DNA of 64,000 nt from Gemmatimonadota bacterium (lineage in GTDB: Bacteria > Gemmatimonadota > Gemmatimonadetes > Palauibacterales > Palauibacteraceae): the NCBI GenBank assembly GCA_021295785.1, contig JAGWBR010000011.1, positions 1 to 64,000 on the forward strand, written 5' to 3'. A model generated the notes under the pieces. That model saw only the letters and a list, made by a program, of their open reading frames with translations. It was not told where the DNA came from and ran no database searches. Positions 53,401-62,091 of this stretch are shown piece by piece. Numbering within the stretch: position 1 is the first letter of the stretch; every line of letters begins with the position of its first letter. The position numbers were made by a program, and so were the translations under genes.

Positions 53401-54128
53401 CCACGATGGAACAGTTGCTCCGGGGGTTCGGGGCCGACGCGCGGGTCAAGGAAGCCGCGACACTTTCGCACCACGTGTTCATCAACACTCCCGACGGATT
53501 CGAGCCACGCCCGCTCCCGCGGGTGACGCAGTTTGCGCCGGCCACGGCGGCGGTGGTCGCCGACGCCGACGGTGACGGACACGAAGACGTTTTCATTGGT
53601 CAAAACTTCTTCGCGCTTGATTTGGACACGCCCCGCCAGGACGCCGGGAGGGGCGTGTGGTTGCGGGGCGACGGAGCCGGGGGTTTTGAACCGATGGCGG
53701 CACACCGGTCCGGCGTGGCGGTTTACGGCGAAGCTCGCGGCGCGGCCAGTGCCGATTTTGATGGCGATGGACGGATTGACCTGGCCGTGGCGCAAAACGG
53801 TGCCGCGCTGAAGCTTTACCGCAACGTGGGGGCCGCCCCGGGATTGCTCGTGACTCTTCGGGGAGGGCCGCTCAACCCCGGTGCCACGGGAGCCAAGTTG
53901 CGCGTGCGATATGCTGACGGCACACTGGGTCCCCTCCGCGAGGTTCAGGGGGGAAGCGGATACTGGTCTCACAACGGCGCTGAACAGGTGCTGGGCCTGG
54001 CCGGGCAGCCGACGGGGCTCACGGTCTGGTGGCCGGGCGGGCAGGTGCGCACCTACGAGGTTTCGGGGCCGGGCCGGGTAGAGTTGACACCCGATGGCGG
54101 AAGGGAGTCCGCCGCCGATCCGCGATAG
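50397..54128 (+). CDS. CRTAC1-like FG-GAP/ASPIC-UnbV repeat lipoprotein (first of tandem pair)
   Basis: About 1240 residues. A short signal peptide ends in a lipobox-like AAAACGS. The protein has two related halves. Each contains several FG-GAP/VCBS repeats with calcium-type motifs (DADGDGLPD, DLDGDSDLD, DVDSDGDPD, DFDGDGDPD) and ends in an ASPIC/UnbV domain (SAVGARVTLRGG...; GATGAKLRVRYADG...). The product is probably a large extracellular beta-propeller protein. The start is CTG 50397 (CTGA overlap) or TTG 50421, which also gives a usable signal peptide. The neighbour downstream is a paralog with the same layout. Confidence 0.85.
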   Translation: MTQPAPPALRVVAVVAAAAAAACGSEPSRPGPWVQEDGYRWRSLPRPRGGGEDAGFSSVAPFDFVNTLSESALLENELLANGSGVAIGDADGDGLPDIYLCRLTGPNILYRNLGGWRFEAAESGAAMEGRMSRGAVFADLDGDSDLDLLVTTHGDGDYLFLNDGRGTFTETAMLGPPGASTTPTLADTDGDGDLDLFVTRYKERWVRDLFAPAERTMDRTVETTDAGPVVRPEFREHFRMIREHGEWMRYEFGESDVFYVNESGGVPGEAVIFRPVTPEDGLFRDEAGVPVTDMPDDWGLAARFRDFDLDGDPDLWVANDINSPDRIWLNHDGVFHAAPPEVIRTISASAMSVDFSDLNQDGYPEVFVAEMLGMDSRTRKTQVPERQPELQAPGDIDSRPQVDRNTLQLNRGDGTFAEIGQYSGLEASGWTWGVMFMDVDLDGLDDLLAANGNILDILDGDTSERIAAAPAGAEWRRARLQFGALQTPNAAFRNLGGLKFAPAGNEWRFAGEADISHGIAAGDLDGDGDLDVVVTRLNRPALVLENLATEPRLAVRLVGAPPNTSAVGARVTLRGGPAALQTREVSAGGLYLSHSDHQMTFAAAGEELALEVDWPGGTRTEIAGVLPGRLYEINRSSSRLVSGTEAAWNGARSGQQPAAGTLFDEVVSGAVHTDLVFNDFTRQPMLPVRLSQLGPGVSWLDVDSDGDPDLVQPTGAGGRLTWLRNDGGSFTLADMGPAAAATLDQTAAVALPRPAGPPAILIGQSNQQAPDPESARSAASVLSFSTGARAAEAAAGNASTTGPLALADVDMDGDLDLFVGGRSIPAAYPVPASSRVFLNDDGELSPDESNNAALQSTGMVSGAVFTDFDGDGDPDLVLAVDWGPVSVFENRRGRLVDATAALGLAGHTGRWNGVASGDFNEDGRPDLIATNWGENTAAGPGRNAPLQLVYGDFDRNGFLDLLEARHDDRLGAVAPVRPLAQLVGGLPYLRGITPTHGRFADATMEQLLRGFGADARVKEAATLSHHVFINTPDGFEPRPLPRVTQFAPATAAVVADADGDGHEDVFIGQNFFALDLDTPRQDAGRGVWLRGDGAGGFEPMAAHRSGVAVYGEARGAASADFDGDGRIDLAVAQNGAALKLYRNVGAAPGLLVTLRGGPLNPGATGAKLRVRYADGTLGPLREVQGGSGYWSHNGAEQVLGLAGQPTGLTVWWPGGQVRTYEVSGPGRVELTPDGGRESAADPR

Positions 54129-57100
54129 TACCCGCCCCGTCGCCCGGCTCCTCGTGGCCACCGCACTGACCGGCGCCGCTGCCTGCGGTGACGCACGCCC
54201 CGGCGAGTGGATGGAAGAGGACGGGCACCGCTGGCGGGAGCTGTCGCGGGCGTCCGGGGCCGCCGGCGGGGGATACAGCAGGCTCGACGCCGCGGCGCGG
54301 GGCATCGATTTCGTCTACGCCGTTTCCGTGGAGGACCGGACAAGCAATCGCATCCTCGCGGAAGGGCAGGGGGCGGCGGTCGGAGACGTAAACGGGGACG
54401 GGCTGGCGGACATCGTGCTGGCCGGCTTCCAACAGCCCGTTCGGCTCTACATCAACCAGGGCGATTGGCGTTTCTCGAAAGCTCCAGGCGGTACGCTGCC
54501 GGAGGTGGCCATGGCCCGGGGGGTCACTCTGGCCGACGCCAACGGTGACGGGCACCTGGACATGTTCCTGGCCGTACACGGAGCCCCGAACCGTCTGCTC
54601 TCGGGCGACGGGACCGGATCGTTTACCGACGGTGGCCCGCTTGGCTCCCACTCCCGGGGTTCGGTCACATTCGCAGTCGCGGACATTGACTCCGATGGCG
54701 ACCTGGACGCCTACGCCTCCAACTACAAGACCGCCAGGGTGGACGACCAGTTTCCGCCCGAGATGCTGGACATCGGCCTGGTGACCCGCGACGGAGACAC
54801 GGTGTCGGTGCCGGAACGCCTGCAAGAGGTCTACGACCAGCACTACAGGATCGAGTTTGACGGGCGGTTTGTGCGGCGGTTTGAGCTGGGAGAGGCCGAC
54901 GAGCTTTACATCAACCAGGGCGGCGGGATGTTCCGGGCTGTCGACCCGCTGGAGGTGTTGGAAGGGGAGCCACTGTCCGGGGACCCGGCGTGGGGGCTGG
55001 CCGCGAAGTTCGCCGACTGGAACGGAGACGGAAACGCGGATCTGTATGTGGCCAACGACTTCGCCACGCCGGACCGGATCTGGCTGGGCCGCGGCGACGG
55101 AAGTTTCGAGGAAGCTCCTTGGCAAGCAGTGCGCACGACCAGCCTGTCTTCGATGGCAGTGGCCGCGGCTGATCTGGACCGGGACGGCCACGTGGACCTG
55201 CTGACCACCGACATGCTGGCCCGGGAGCCCGATGAGCGGCGTACTCAGACCCACGGTTTTGAGGCCCTTCCAGACCCTCCGGGCCAGATCCGCGAGCGGG
55301 TCCAGGTGAATCGAAACACTCTGCAGCTCAACCGGGGCGACGGGACTTTTTCCGAGGCCGCTTACCAAATGGGGTTGCCGGCGTCGGGTTGGTCATGGGC
55401 TGCCCTCGCTCTTGATGCCGACTTGGATGGGTGGCAGGACATCCTGATCGCCACCGGCCACCTCTGGAATCAACTGGACGGAGACGCCAGCGCCCGCATC
55501 TCCCAGATCCCGAATCCGCCCGCGCGGCAGGCTCTGGCGATGCTGCCGGCGCTGCGCCAGGAAAATGTGGCGTTTCTCGGCGGTCCCGGCGGGTTCCGGC
55601 CCGCTGCCCCCGAGTGGGGGTGGGGCGGGGAGGAAGACATCACCCACGGGTTGGCGGCAGGGGATCTGGATCAGGACGGGGACCTGGACGTGATCGCGAC
55701 CCGGTTCGGCGAGCCTCCGGTGCTTTACCGAAACGAATCCTCCTCGCCCAGGATCCTGGTAAGGCTGGCCGGCCGCCCGCCCAACACACGCGGTATCGGC
55801 GCCCGGATCACGCTGACCGGCCCCGACTCGGTGGTCCAGCTTCGCCTGATCAGCGCCGGCGGGGACTATCTTTCCTCGTCCGATCCGGTCGCGAGCCTGG
55901 CGGCCCTGGCGGAAGAGTCGCGCCTGCGCGTGATCTGGCCCGGCGGTGCGGTGACCGAGCTCGGCGGCATCCGCGCAAATCGTGAATACGAACTGCACCA
56001 GCCCCCTCCGGGTCCCACGCCTCCCGCCGGCTCCAAGGGCCATCTGGATTCGCGGTCGCCCCTGGCGGACCCGTGGTTCGAGGATGTGTCGGCGCTCCTG
56101 GGGCACGTCCATACAGACACGACGCATCACCGGCGGTCCCTTCAACCGTTGTTGCCGCTGGCGCTGGACCGGTTGGGCCCGGGCGTGACGTGGGCCGATC
56201 CGGACTCTGACGGCGATGCGGACCTGGTTGTCGGCGCAGGAGCGGGCGGCGTGGTCGTGATGATTCCCAACCGGCACGGTGAACCGGCCGGTGGCGGATT
56301 CGGGGCGGAAATCCCGCTGACGGAAGTGCTCGAAGTTGACGCTGCGACCCTGTTGCCCCTGCCGCGAGACGGTGCCGGCGAACCCGGGTTCCCGGTTCGT
56401 TTCGGTGCCGGGTTGACCATGGGAATCGGTTCGCGGGAAACGGGAGGCGTATCCGCGGGACCGATGTCGGCGGCGGACATAGACCTGGACGGAGTACTGG
56501 ACCTGTTCGTCGGGGGCCGCGAAATGCCCGGCCGCTACCCGCGGGCGGCCGATTCGTACATCCTGCGAAGCGGTTCCCGGCCGGATCCGCGGCTCTCCGA
56601 GCCGTTCCGCTCGCTGGGGCTGGTGTCGGGTTCGCTGTTCACCGACATCGACCTGGACGGCGACCCGGACTTGGCCCTGGCTCTGGAGTGGGGTCCGCCG
56701 ACAGTGTTTCTGAACGACGGCGCGGGAGGGTTCACCGACGCAACCGAGCGCCTCGGTCTGGCGGGGCTTTCGGGGCGGTGGAACGGCATCGCCGCAGCGG
56801 ATTTCAACGGCGACGGACGGCAAGACCTCGCCCTGTCGGCCTGGGGCAACAACCTTGACCTGCCCAGCACATACTCCGTGGTGCACGGCGATTTCAACCG
56901 CGACGGAGTCTGGGATGTGGTCGAGGTTGACCCGGGGGGTTACCCGCTCCGCGGGCGGGACGCGCTGGTACGGCCCTGGCCGCTGGGGGAGGCAGGACCG
57001 GGCCTGCCCGAGCTCGTCACCGTGTCGTACGCGGATTTCGCGGCCCGCCCCCTGGCGCAGTCCCTGCCGGCCGCCGCGTCGGCACAGCGCCTGACGGCGT

Positions 57101-57765
57101 CCACTCTGCTGCACACGGTCCTGTTGGCGGAAACCGGCCAGGGGGGTGAACTGCGATTCCGGGCCGTGCCCCTGCCAGCCGGGGCGCAGCGGTCTCCGGC
57201 ATTCGGGATAGCGGCGGCCGACCTTGACGGTGACGGAAACGAAGACCTCCTACTGGCACAGAATTCTTACGGCGGACGCCCCGGCACCCCCAGGTATGAT
57301 GGGGGGCGCAGCTTGTGGCTGCGAGGCGACGGGCGCGGGAACTTCGAAGCGGTCGAGAATGCCGGGATTGCCGTCTACGGCGATGCCCGGGCGGTAGCTC
57401 TGGCCGACTACGGCCAAGACGGCCGAGTAGATGTTGCGATCGGCGTAAACGGGGGCGCGACCCGGCTCTACCGCAACCTGCGGGCTCGTCCGGGACTAAG
57501 GGTGTCGCCTCCCGTGCGACCCGGGGCCGCCGCTCTGGCGGTGGGTACCCGGCTCCGTGTGATTTACGACGACGGGCGGCTCGGCCCAGCCCGGGAAATC
57601 CGGATGGGCGAGGGCTACCGGGCCGTGAACGAGGTCGCCCAGACCTTGGGCCTGGGCGGTGGCGTGCCTGCAGCGCTGCAGGTCACATGGCCGGGCGGTG
57701 TGGTAGACACCCTAACGGTGACGCCGGGACAGCCGGAGCTGGTTCTGCCGGAGCCCCCGGGCTAA
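54094..57765 (+). CDS. CRTAC1-like FG-GAP/ASPIC-UnbV repeat lipoprotein (second of tandem pair)
   Basis: A 1223-residue paralog of the preceding protein. After the lipobox (GAAACGD) comes GEWMEEDGHRWRELS, paralleling WVQEDGYRWRSLP in its neighbour. FG-GAP repeats with Ca-binding loops (DVNGDGLADI, DIDSDGDLDA, DIDLDGVLDL, DIDLDGDPDLA) lead to two ASPIC/UnbV domains (GIGARITLTGPDS...; AVGTRLRVIYDDGR...). ATG at 54094 lies 35 bases inside the upstream gene. Tandem duplication is the simplest origin. The role is unknown; such proteins may bind surfaces or other cells. Confidence 0.87.
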   Translation: MAEGSPPPIRDSTRPVARLLVATALTGAAACGDARPGEWMEEDGHRWRELSRASGAAGGGYSRLDAAARGIDFVYAVSVEDRTSNRILAEGQGAAVGDVNGDGLADIVLAGFQQPVRLYINQGDWRFSKAPGGTLPEVAMARGVTLADANGDGHLDMFLAVHGAPNRLLSGDGTGSFTDGGPLGSHSRGSVTFAVADIDSDGDLDAYASNYKTARVDDQFPPEMLDIGLVTRDGDTVSVPERLQEVYDQHYRIEFDGRFVRRFELGEADELYINQGGGMFRAVDPLEVLEGEPLSGDPAWGLAAKFADWNGDGNADLYVANDFATPDRIWLGRGDGSFEEAPWQAVRTTSLSSMAVAAADLDRDGHVDLLTTDMLAREPDERRTQTHGFEALPDPPGQIRERVQVNRNTLQLNRGDGTFSEAAYQMGLPASGWSWAALALDADLDGWQDILIATGHLWNQLDGDASARISQIPNPPARQALAMLPALRQENVAFLGGPGGFRPAAPEWGWGGEEDITHGLAAGDLDQDGDLDVIATRFGEPPVLYRNESSSPRILVRLAGRPPNTRGIGARITLTGPDSVVQLRLISAGGDYLSSSDPVASLAALAEESRLRVIWPGGAVTELGGIRANREYELHQPPPGPTPPAGSKGHLDSRSPLADPWFEDVSALLGHVHTDTTHHRRSLQPLLPLALDRLGPGVTWADPDSDGDADLVVGAGAGGVVVMIPNRHGEPAGGGFGAEIPLTEVLEVDAATLLPLPRDGAGEPGFPVRFGAGLTMGIGSRETGGVSAGPMSAADIDLDGVLDLFVGGREMPGRYPRAADSYILRSGSRPDPRLSEPFRSLGLVSGSLFTDIDLDGDPDLALALEWGPPTVFLNDGAGGFTDATERLGLAGLSGRWNGIAAADFNGDGRQDLALSAWGNNLDLPSTYSVVHGDFNRDGVWDVVEVDPGGYPLRGRDALVRPWPLGEAGPGLPELVTVSYADFAARPLAQSLPAAASAQRLTASTLLHTVLLAETGQGGELRFRAVPLPAGAQRSPAFGIAAADLDGDGNEDLLLAQNSYGGRPGTPRYDGGRSLWLRGDGRGNFEAVENAGIAVYGDARAVALADYGQDGRVDVAIGVNGGATRLYRNLRARPGLRVSPPVRPGAAALAVGTRLRVIYDDGRLGPAREIRMGEGYRAVNEVAQTLGLGGGVPAALQVTWPGGVVDTLTVTPGQPELVLPEPPG

Positions 57766-57796
57766 CCCGGGGGAGGGGTTTACAGGAGAGGGTACG

Positions 57797-58480
57797 CTAC
57801 CTGATCCCCAGCCCGAACCCCACGGCGATGTCGGTCTGCCGATCGATCCCGTCGGGACCGTCCCTGAAGGCCATCATCCCCCGCACCTCGGTGCGGAGCC
57901 ACACGCCGGTCCTCACCCTGACCCGCATGCCACCGGCCAACACCGCCGAGGGGTCAAGCGCGGCCTCGACCACATCCGCGGCGGCGGGGCTGAAGTCGAT
58001 CTGCCGGGCACCTCCACCAATTGAGATGTACGGCTCGATTCCCGAGGCGGTACCCGAATCGGGAATCCGAAAAGTGAGCGCGGCGCTCGCGGCCATGTAG
58101 TCCACTCCACCAAAATCGGTCACCACGCCGTCGGTGCGCGCCACGCCGGTGAGTTCCGCGGGAGCGTAGCTGCCGTTGATCTCGATGCCCACGTGGCTGC
58201 CAACCCAGTACATCACCTGCCCCGCAAAGATCACGTCGGGGCTGAGCACGGCCCCGGGGTCGGGCGAGTTGGCCAGGTTGGTGAGAGGCATGAGGAGCCC
58301 CACGAAAGTGCCCAGCTCAATGCCCTGGCCAGCCACATCGGCCTCTTCGGTCTCCGTCGCCGACATCGAGACCTGGGCCCGCGCCTCCGGTGCCGCTCCG
58401 AAAAAAGCCGTCCCGGCAAGAACCAGGCCTGCGAGCGCCATACCCCTGGCGCGGCTCCCCCTCCACATGGAATCCGTCAT
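57797..58480 (-). CDS. Outer-membrane beta-barrel protein
   Basis: A 227-residue protein with signal peptide (LAGLVLAGTAFFGAAPEARAQ) and alternating strands such as HVGIEINGSYAPAEL, YMAASAALTFRIPD and VRTGVWLRTEVRGMM. The chain ends QTDIAVGFGLGIR, like the terminal strand of a small OmpA/OmpX-type barrel. No ligand is predictable. It overlaps the upstream gene by ATGA and is probably made together with it. Confidence 0.72.
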   Translation of the reverse strand: MTDSMWRGSRARGMALAGLVLAGTAFFGAAPEARAQVSMSATETEEADVAGQGIELGTFVGLLMPLTNLANSPDPGAVLSPDVIFAGQVMYWVGSHVGIEINGSYAPAELTGVARTDGVVTDFGGVDYMAASAALTFRIPDSGTASGIEPYISIGGGARQIDFSPAAADVVEAALDPSAVLAGGMRVRVRTGVWLRTEVRGMMAFRDGPDGIDRQTDIAVGFGLGIR

Positions 58481-61461
58481 CTAATCCTCGTGATTGTGAT
58501 CTGTGTCCGGTCCAGGCCCGCGGGCGTCCCGGTTTCGTCAATTCCGACAGACAACGCCAGGGCCGGCGACTCTGGCTCCAGTGCCAACCGGAAGAAAGCC
58601 GCCCCGGAAGGGTGTACGTCGAAATGCCAGGCCGAAGCTTCAAGTGTCACCGGCGAGGGCCGGAGCGGATAGCTGGCACCAAATCCGAGGACCGCTTCGC
58701 CGAGCCGGGGTTCAAGCTGTTCAAACACTCCTGGCAAGTCCCACGTTGGAGCGGGAACGCCCTCGGGACCCGGATCCGATGGCCGAGAGAACGGCCGGTT
58801 CGACACCGAGTCCTCCGGGTTCGCGGGTTCTGAAAGGCCAGCGAGTGAGGCCGCGAGCCCTCCCATCAACTCCGCCCAAGTCCGGTTCGAGACCCGCTCC
58901 AGGTTGGCTACGCCGCGCGTCAACCTCTGCCCCCCCAACGCCAACGACCTGAACAGCACCCGTTCGTCGCCGCCCACGGTGTCGGCCATCCACCGCACCG
59001 TCAGCCACCCAAAACCGCGCGGCCCCAGGGCATCGACTCCAACCGGGATTTCCTCCCCTCCGCGCCCCGCTCCCGGGTCGGCCAGGTAGGCCCCAACCTG
59101 GGCAAACAACGGGCGCAAGTAGGCATCGAAGGTGGCCAGAGCCGGCGCCGGCGCGCTGCTCAGATCAAGCCCGGTTGTGCCGGGGCGCAAGCCGAGAACG
59201 GCCCGCCCAGCGGCCTCCTGAGCCACCGCCGACAGAGCTTCCTCCAGCCATGTTTCGTCCAGCACGCCGAAGCCCCCGCCCGGCGCGGAGAGCCTCCGCC
59301 CGGTCGAAATCAGGTGCTGGAGTTCGTGCGCGGCGACCCGGCGGGAGGCCTGCAATGCATCTTCCACCGACCACACGGGCCCGTCTGCTCCGCGCGGGTC
59401 GGGCGACCTCACGTAGATGATCTCCGCCTCATTGCCGGCCGGGCACAACTGCACACCCTCCGACTCATCTTCGCCGTCGACCGAAGCGACCGGCCTGGCG
59501 GCAGCCAGGTCCAGCGGCAAAAAGAACCCCTCCGGCCGCCACTCGTTGGTTGCAAGGCGGTTCACGCGTGGCGTGAACAACAGAACCACGCGGCGGTTGC
59601 CGTCCAGGTCTCCCGGCTCCCCGAAATACGCCATCACGGCGGGCAGGGCCGTGTTGTCCAGTTCGTTGCCCAGCGCGGTCCATTGTTCGGGCGACGGACT
59701 GGTTGTCAGGGCCGCGGTATCCTCCGCAAGTATGATGTTCCTGCCCGCCCACCTGACTACGCTGCGCACCGGGGCCACGGCCGCCTCGCAGTTGATTGAA
59801 GGCCCGGGTCCGACCGGGAAAAAGTGCCTCAGGGTGTCGCCGGGCAGGGGAGGTCGAAATAGCGAGTTGGACGCTGCGGTCGACCCTCCGGCAACCCGGC
59901 TCCCCGCCGCCGGTTCGCCGGGGAGGTCCCGGTCGGCGGGATCGCCCGAAAGCCCCTCATCTCGCGGCCGGGCGGGGGAAGCACGTCTCCGCAGCAACTC
60001 GTCGACCGCCATCCGGCGCAATACGGCGTTCCCCGGGTCATATTGCAGCAGCGCACGAGCGGCCTCCGCCGAGAGGGTCTCGGAGAGTCTTTCGATACGC
60101 CTGGAGGCATCCGGCGCAGTTTCTCCGGCCGCTGCAGTCCCCGTCGCGGCCACGGCATGGGGCAAACCGTCACCCGGCGCGCGGGCAGCGCCCGGAAGCG
60201 CCGAAAGGTTGTAGGCGACGTCCTCGCCGTCGGCCAGGCTTGTGTTCCCGACTGCAATCAAGAACTGTCTGGCGTTGGCCGAAGCAGAAATCTGGAGGCA
60301 CGCAGCCGCCTCGCCGGCGAGGGTTGCCGACTGCCCGACTTCCAGGTCCACCGGGGTCTCGACCGGTTCGAGAAGGGCGAACTCACCGTTGCTGAGCTCA
60401 CCGCCGTTAATCACCCGCACGCCCACCGACCGGGCAGGCTCGCAGCCCCCCTCAAACGCCGGCACCCGAATCAACAGGTCGCGCGGCGAGGCACCGAGCA
60501 CGGCAGCCTGCCGACCACCGATCCACACCCTGTTGTCGCTGGCTATCGGGCTGAACCCGCTCCCGAAGAGCACTGTCTGGCCACCCGCCGGCAGCCGGGA
60601 GGCACGCACGGAGTCCAGTCGTACCGATCCGACGAACAGAGGGAGGACGATCGCGGGAATCCGGACCGTGTCGGAGGCCGACACCCCCTCCGCGAAGGCC
60701 TCGACAACGATCTGGCCGGTCTCGGAGCCGAGCCGGAGAACCGTGCGGGCCTGGCCGTCGCTCCCGGTCAAACCGGTGCCCCGCGTCAGGCTCGGGGCAA
60801 TAAAGACCGGCTCGTCTCCCGCATCTTCGGCCTCGCCCGGATCGCCGTTCGACGCGGCACCGGCGGCGGTCTCGCTTTCCGGGTCCTGCTCGCGCGGAGC
60901 AATACGGAAACGAATCGCGACACCGCCCGCCGGGGAGCCGTAGACGGTCTCCGCCGCCACCACCAACGGCAGCGGAAGCTCGCTGGCGGTCTCGGCACTC
61001 TGTTCGGCACCGGAAACGATGGTGAGCACCACCGAATCCGCGGGCTCGATCCGGACCGGCAGCACCAGCGGCACGACGGCCGGGGCGCTGGGAATGTCGA
61101 CCGTGATCTCGGCGAGGCCGGGCGTGGGCCCTGCCCGGAACGCTGCCTGTGCCACACCGTTGGGACCGGTGACGGCGACGCCGGTTTCGATCAAACCCTC
61201 ACCCTGGGTACGGACGAACCTGACCGGGACCCCTTCCAGCGGTCGACCGGAGGCAGCCGTGACCAAGGCAACCAGAGGAGGATCGGTCAATCCACCGGTG
61301 ACGGCGAAATACTCGCCCTCATATGCCGCCGACACATTGGACGGCGACAAACCGGGAATGGACGTCGTGACGGCGTCTTCGCAGGCGCCGGCGAGGGTGA
61401 TGGACAGCAGCAGCGTAACGGCGGGCCAAATGAAATTACTGCGGACTTTGGCGTGTGGCAT
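58477..61461 (-). CDS. Ig/IPT-domain lipoprotein with M30-like zinc metalloprotease motif
   Basis: A 994-residue exported protein. The signal peptide ends near LAGACED (possible lipobox). Residues about 40-280 contain Ig-like repeats (big bacterial Ig type). Residues about 285-340 contain an IPT/TIG domain (VLFGSGFSPIASDNRVWIGG). Around residue 712 AAHELQHLIS has the HExxH zinc motif, and 28 residues later WLEEALSAVAQE supplies a likely third ligand Glu. HELQHL plus W.EE.LS is the pattern of hyicolysin-type (M30) peptidases. A secreted metalloprotease is likely but not proven. The C-terminal 250 residues look beta-rich. Confidence 0.78.
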   Translation of the reverse strand: MPHAKVRSNFIWPAVTLLLSITLAGACEDAVTTSIPGLSPSNVSAAYEGEYFAVTGGLTDPPLVALVTAASGRPLEGVPVRFVRTQGEGLIETGVAVTGPNGVAQAAFRAGPTPGLAEITVDIPSAPAVVPLVLPVRIEPADSVVLTIVSGAEQSAETASELPLPLVVAAETVYGSPAGGVAIRFRIAPREQDPESETAAGAASNGDPGEAEDAGDEPVFIAPSLTRGTGLTGSDGQARTVLRLGSETGQIVVEAFAEGVSASDTVRIPAIVLPLFVGSVRLDSVRASRLPAGGQTVLFGSGFSPIASDNRVWIGGRQAAVLGASPRDLLIRVPAFEGGCEPARSVGVRVINGGELSNGEFALLEPVETPVDLEVGQSATLAGEAAACLQISASANARQFLIAVGNTSLADGEDVAYNLSALPGAARAPGDGLPHAVAATGTAAAGETAPDASRRIERLSETLSAEAARALLQYDPGNAVLRRMAVDELLRRRASPARPRDEGLSGDPADRDLPGEPAAGSRVAGGSTAASNSLFRPPLPGDTLRHFFPVGPGPSINCEAAVAPVRSVVRWAGRNIILAEDTAALTTSPSPEQWTALGNELDNTALPAVMAYFGEPGDLDGNRRVVLLFTPRVNRLATNEWRPEGFFLPLDLAAARPVASVDGEDESEGVQLCPAGNEAEIIYVRSPDPRGADGPVWSVEDALQASRRVAAHELQHLISTGRRLSAPGGGFGVLDETWLEEALSAVAQEAAGRAVLGLRPGTTGLDLSSAPAPALATFDAYLRPLFAQVGAYLADPGAGRGGEEIPVGVDALGPRGFGWLTVRWMADTVGGDERVLFRSLALGGQRLTRGVANLERVSNRTWAELMGGLAASLAGLSEPANPEDSVSNRPFSRPSDPGPEGVPAPTWDLPGVFEQLEPRLGEAVLGFGASYPLRPSPVTLEASAWHFDVHPSGAAFFRLALEPESPALALSVGIDETGTPAGLDRTQITITRIR

Positions 61462-61673
61462 ACGGATTACGGACGTTGGCTTTCCTCCGTCGGAGCCTCA
61501 GGTTGCCTACTACTCATCAATCCGACACTGAACATAGATTTGGGGGAGCGCTTCAACAAGGTTGCAGCCGAAAGGTTGTAACCAACGCAGGCCCGAAGGA
61601 TGGTGAAGTCTGGCCCCGAGAGGCCGGACCAGGGTCGAGCGCCTGCGGATAACAGACCGAGACCGGTCCCATC

Positions 61674-62060
61674 GGAGGGAGAGGAGGTCGCGGACGGGTG
61701 CCTTGCGGCGCGCCGTTCGAGGAAAGTCCGGGCTTCACAGGGCACGGCGCCGGGTAACTCCCGGGCGTCGAGAGGCGACGGAAAGTGCAACAGAGAACAG
61801 ACCGCCGATGGCGCGTGTTTGCCCTCCGGGGCGGCGGCGCACAGGCAAGGGTGAAACGGTGGGGTAAGAGCCCACCGCGTTTCCTGGAAACAGGGACGGC
61901 ATGGTAAACCCCGCCGGAAGCAAGGCCAAGCAGGAACCAGTGGCGGCCCGCCGCGCACGAGTTCCGGGTAGGCCGCAAGAGGCCTCGGGAGACCGAGGTC
62001 CCAGACAGATGACCTCGGGCCGGCGCGAGCCGGTCAACAGAACCCGGCTTATCTCCCTCC
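61674..62060 (+). ncRNA. rnpB: RNase P RNA, type A
   Basis: The ends pair: GGAGGGAG (61674-61681) with CTCCCTCC (62053-62060), forming P1. The universal CR-I segment GAGGAAAGTCCGGGCTTCAC starts at 61719, and the 3' conserved ACAGAACCCGGCTTAT is at 62037-62052. Between them are the conserved GGTAAACCCC-type motif (near 61905) and the AGACAGATGACCTC region. Total length about 387 nt, normal for type A. The promoter lies in 61462-61673, where I see no clear boxes. A peptidase gene follows 31 bases downstream. Confidence 0.96.
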
Positions 62061-62091
62061 ATGCCGGTCGGGTCAGGGGAAGGAAAAACCG

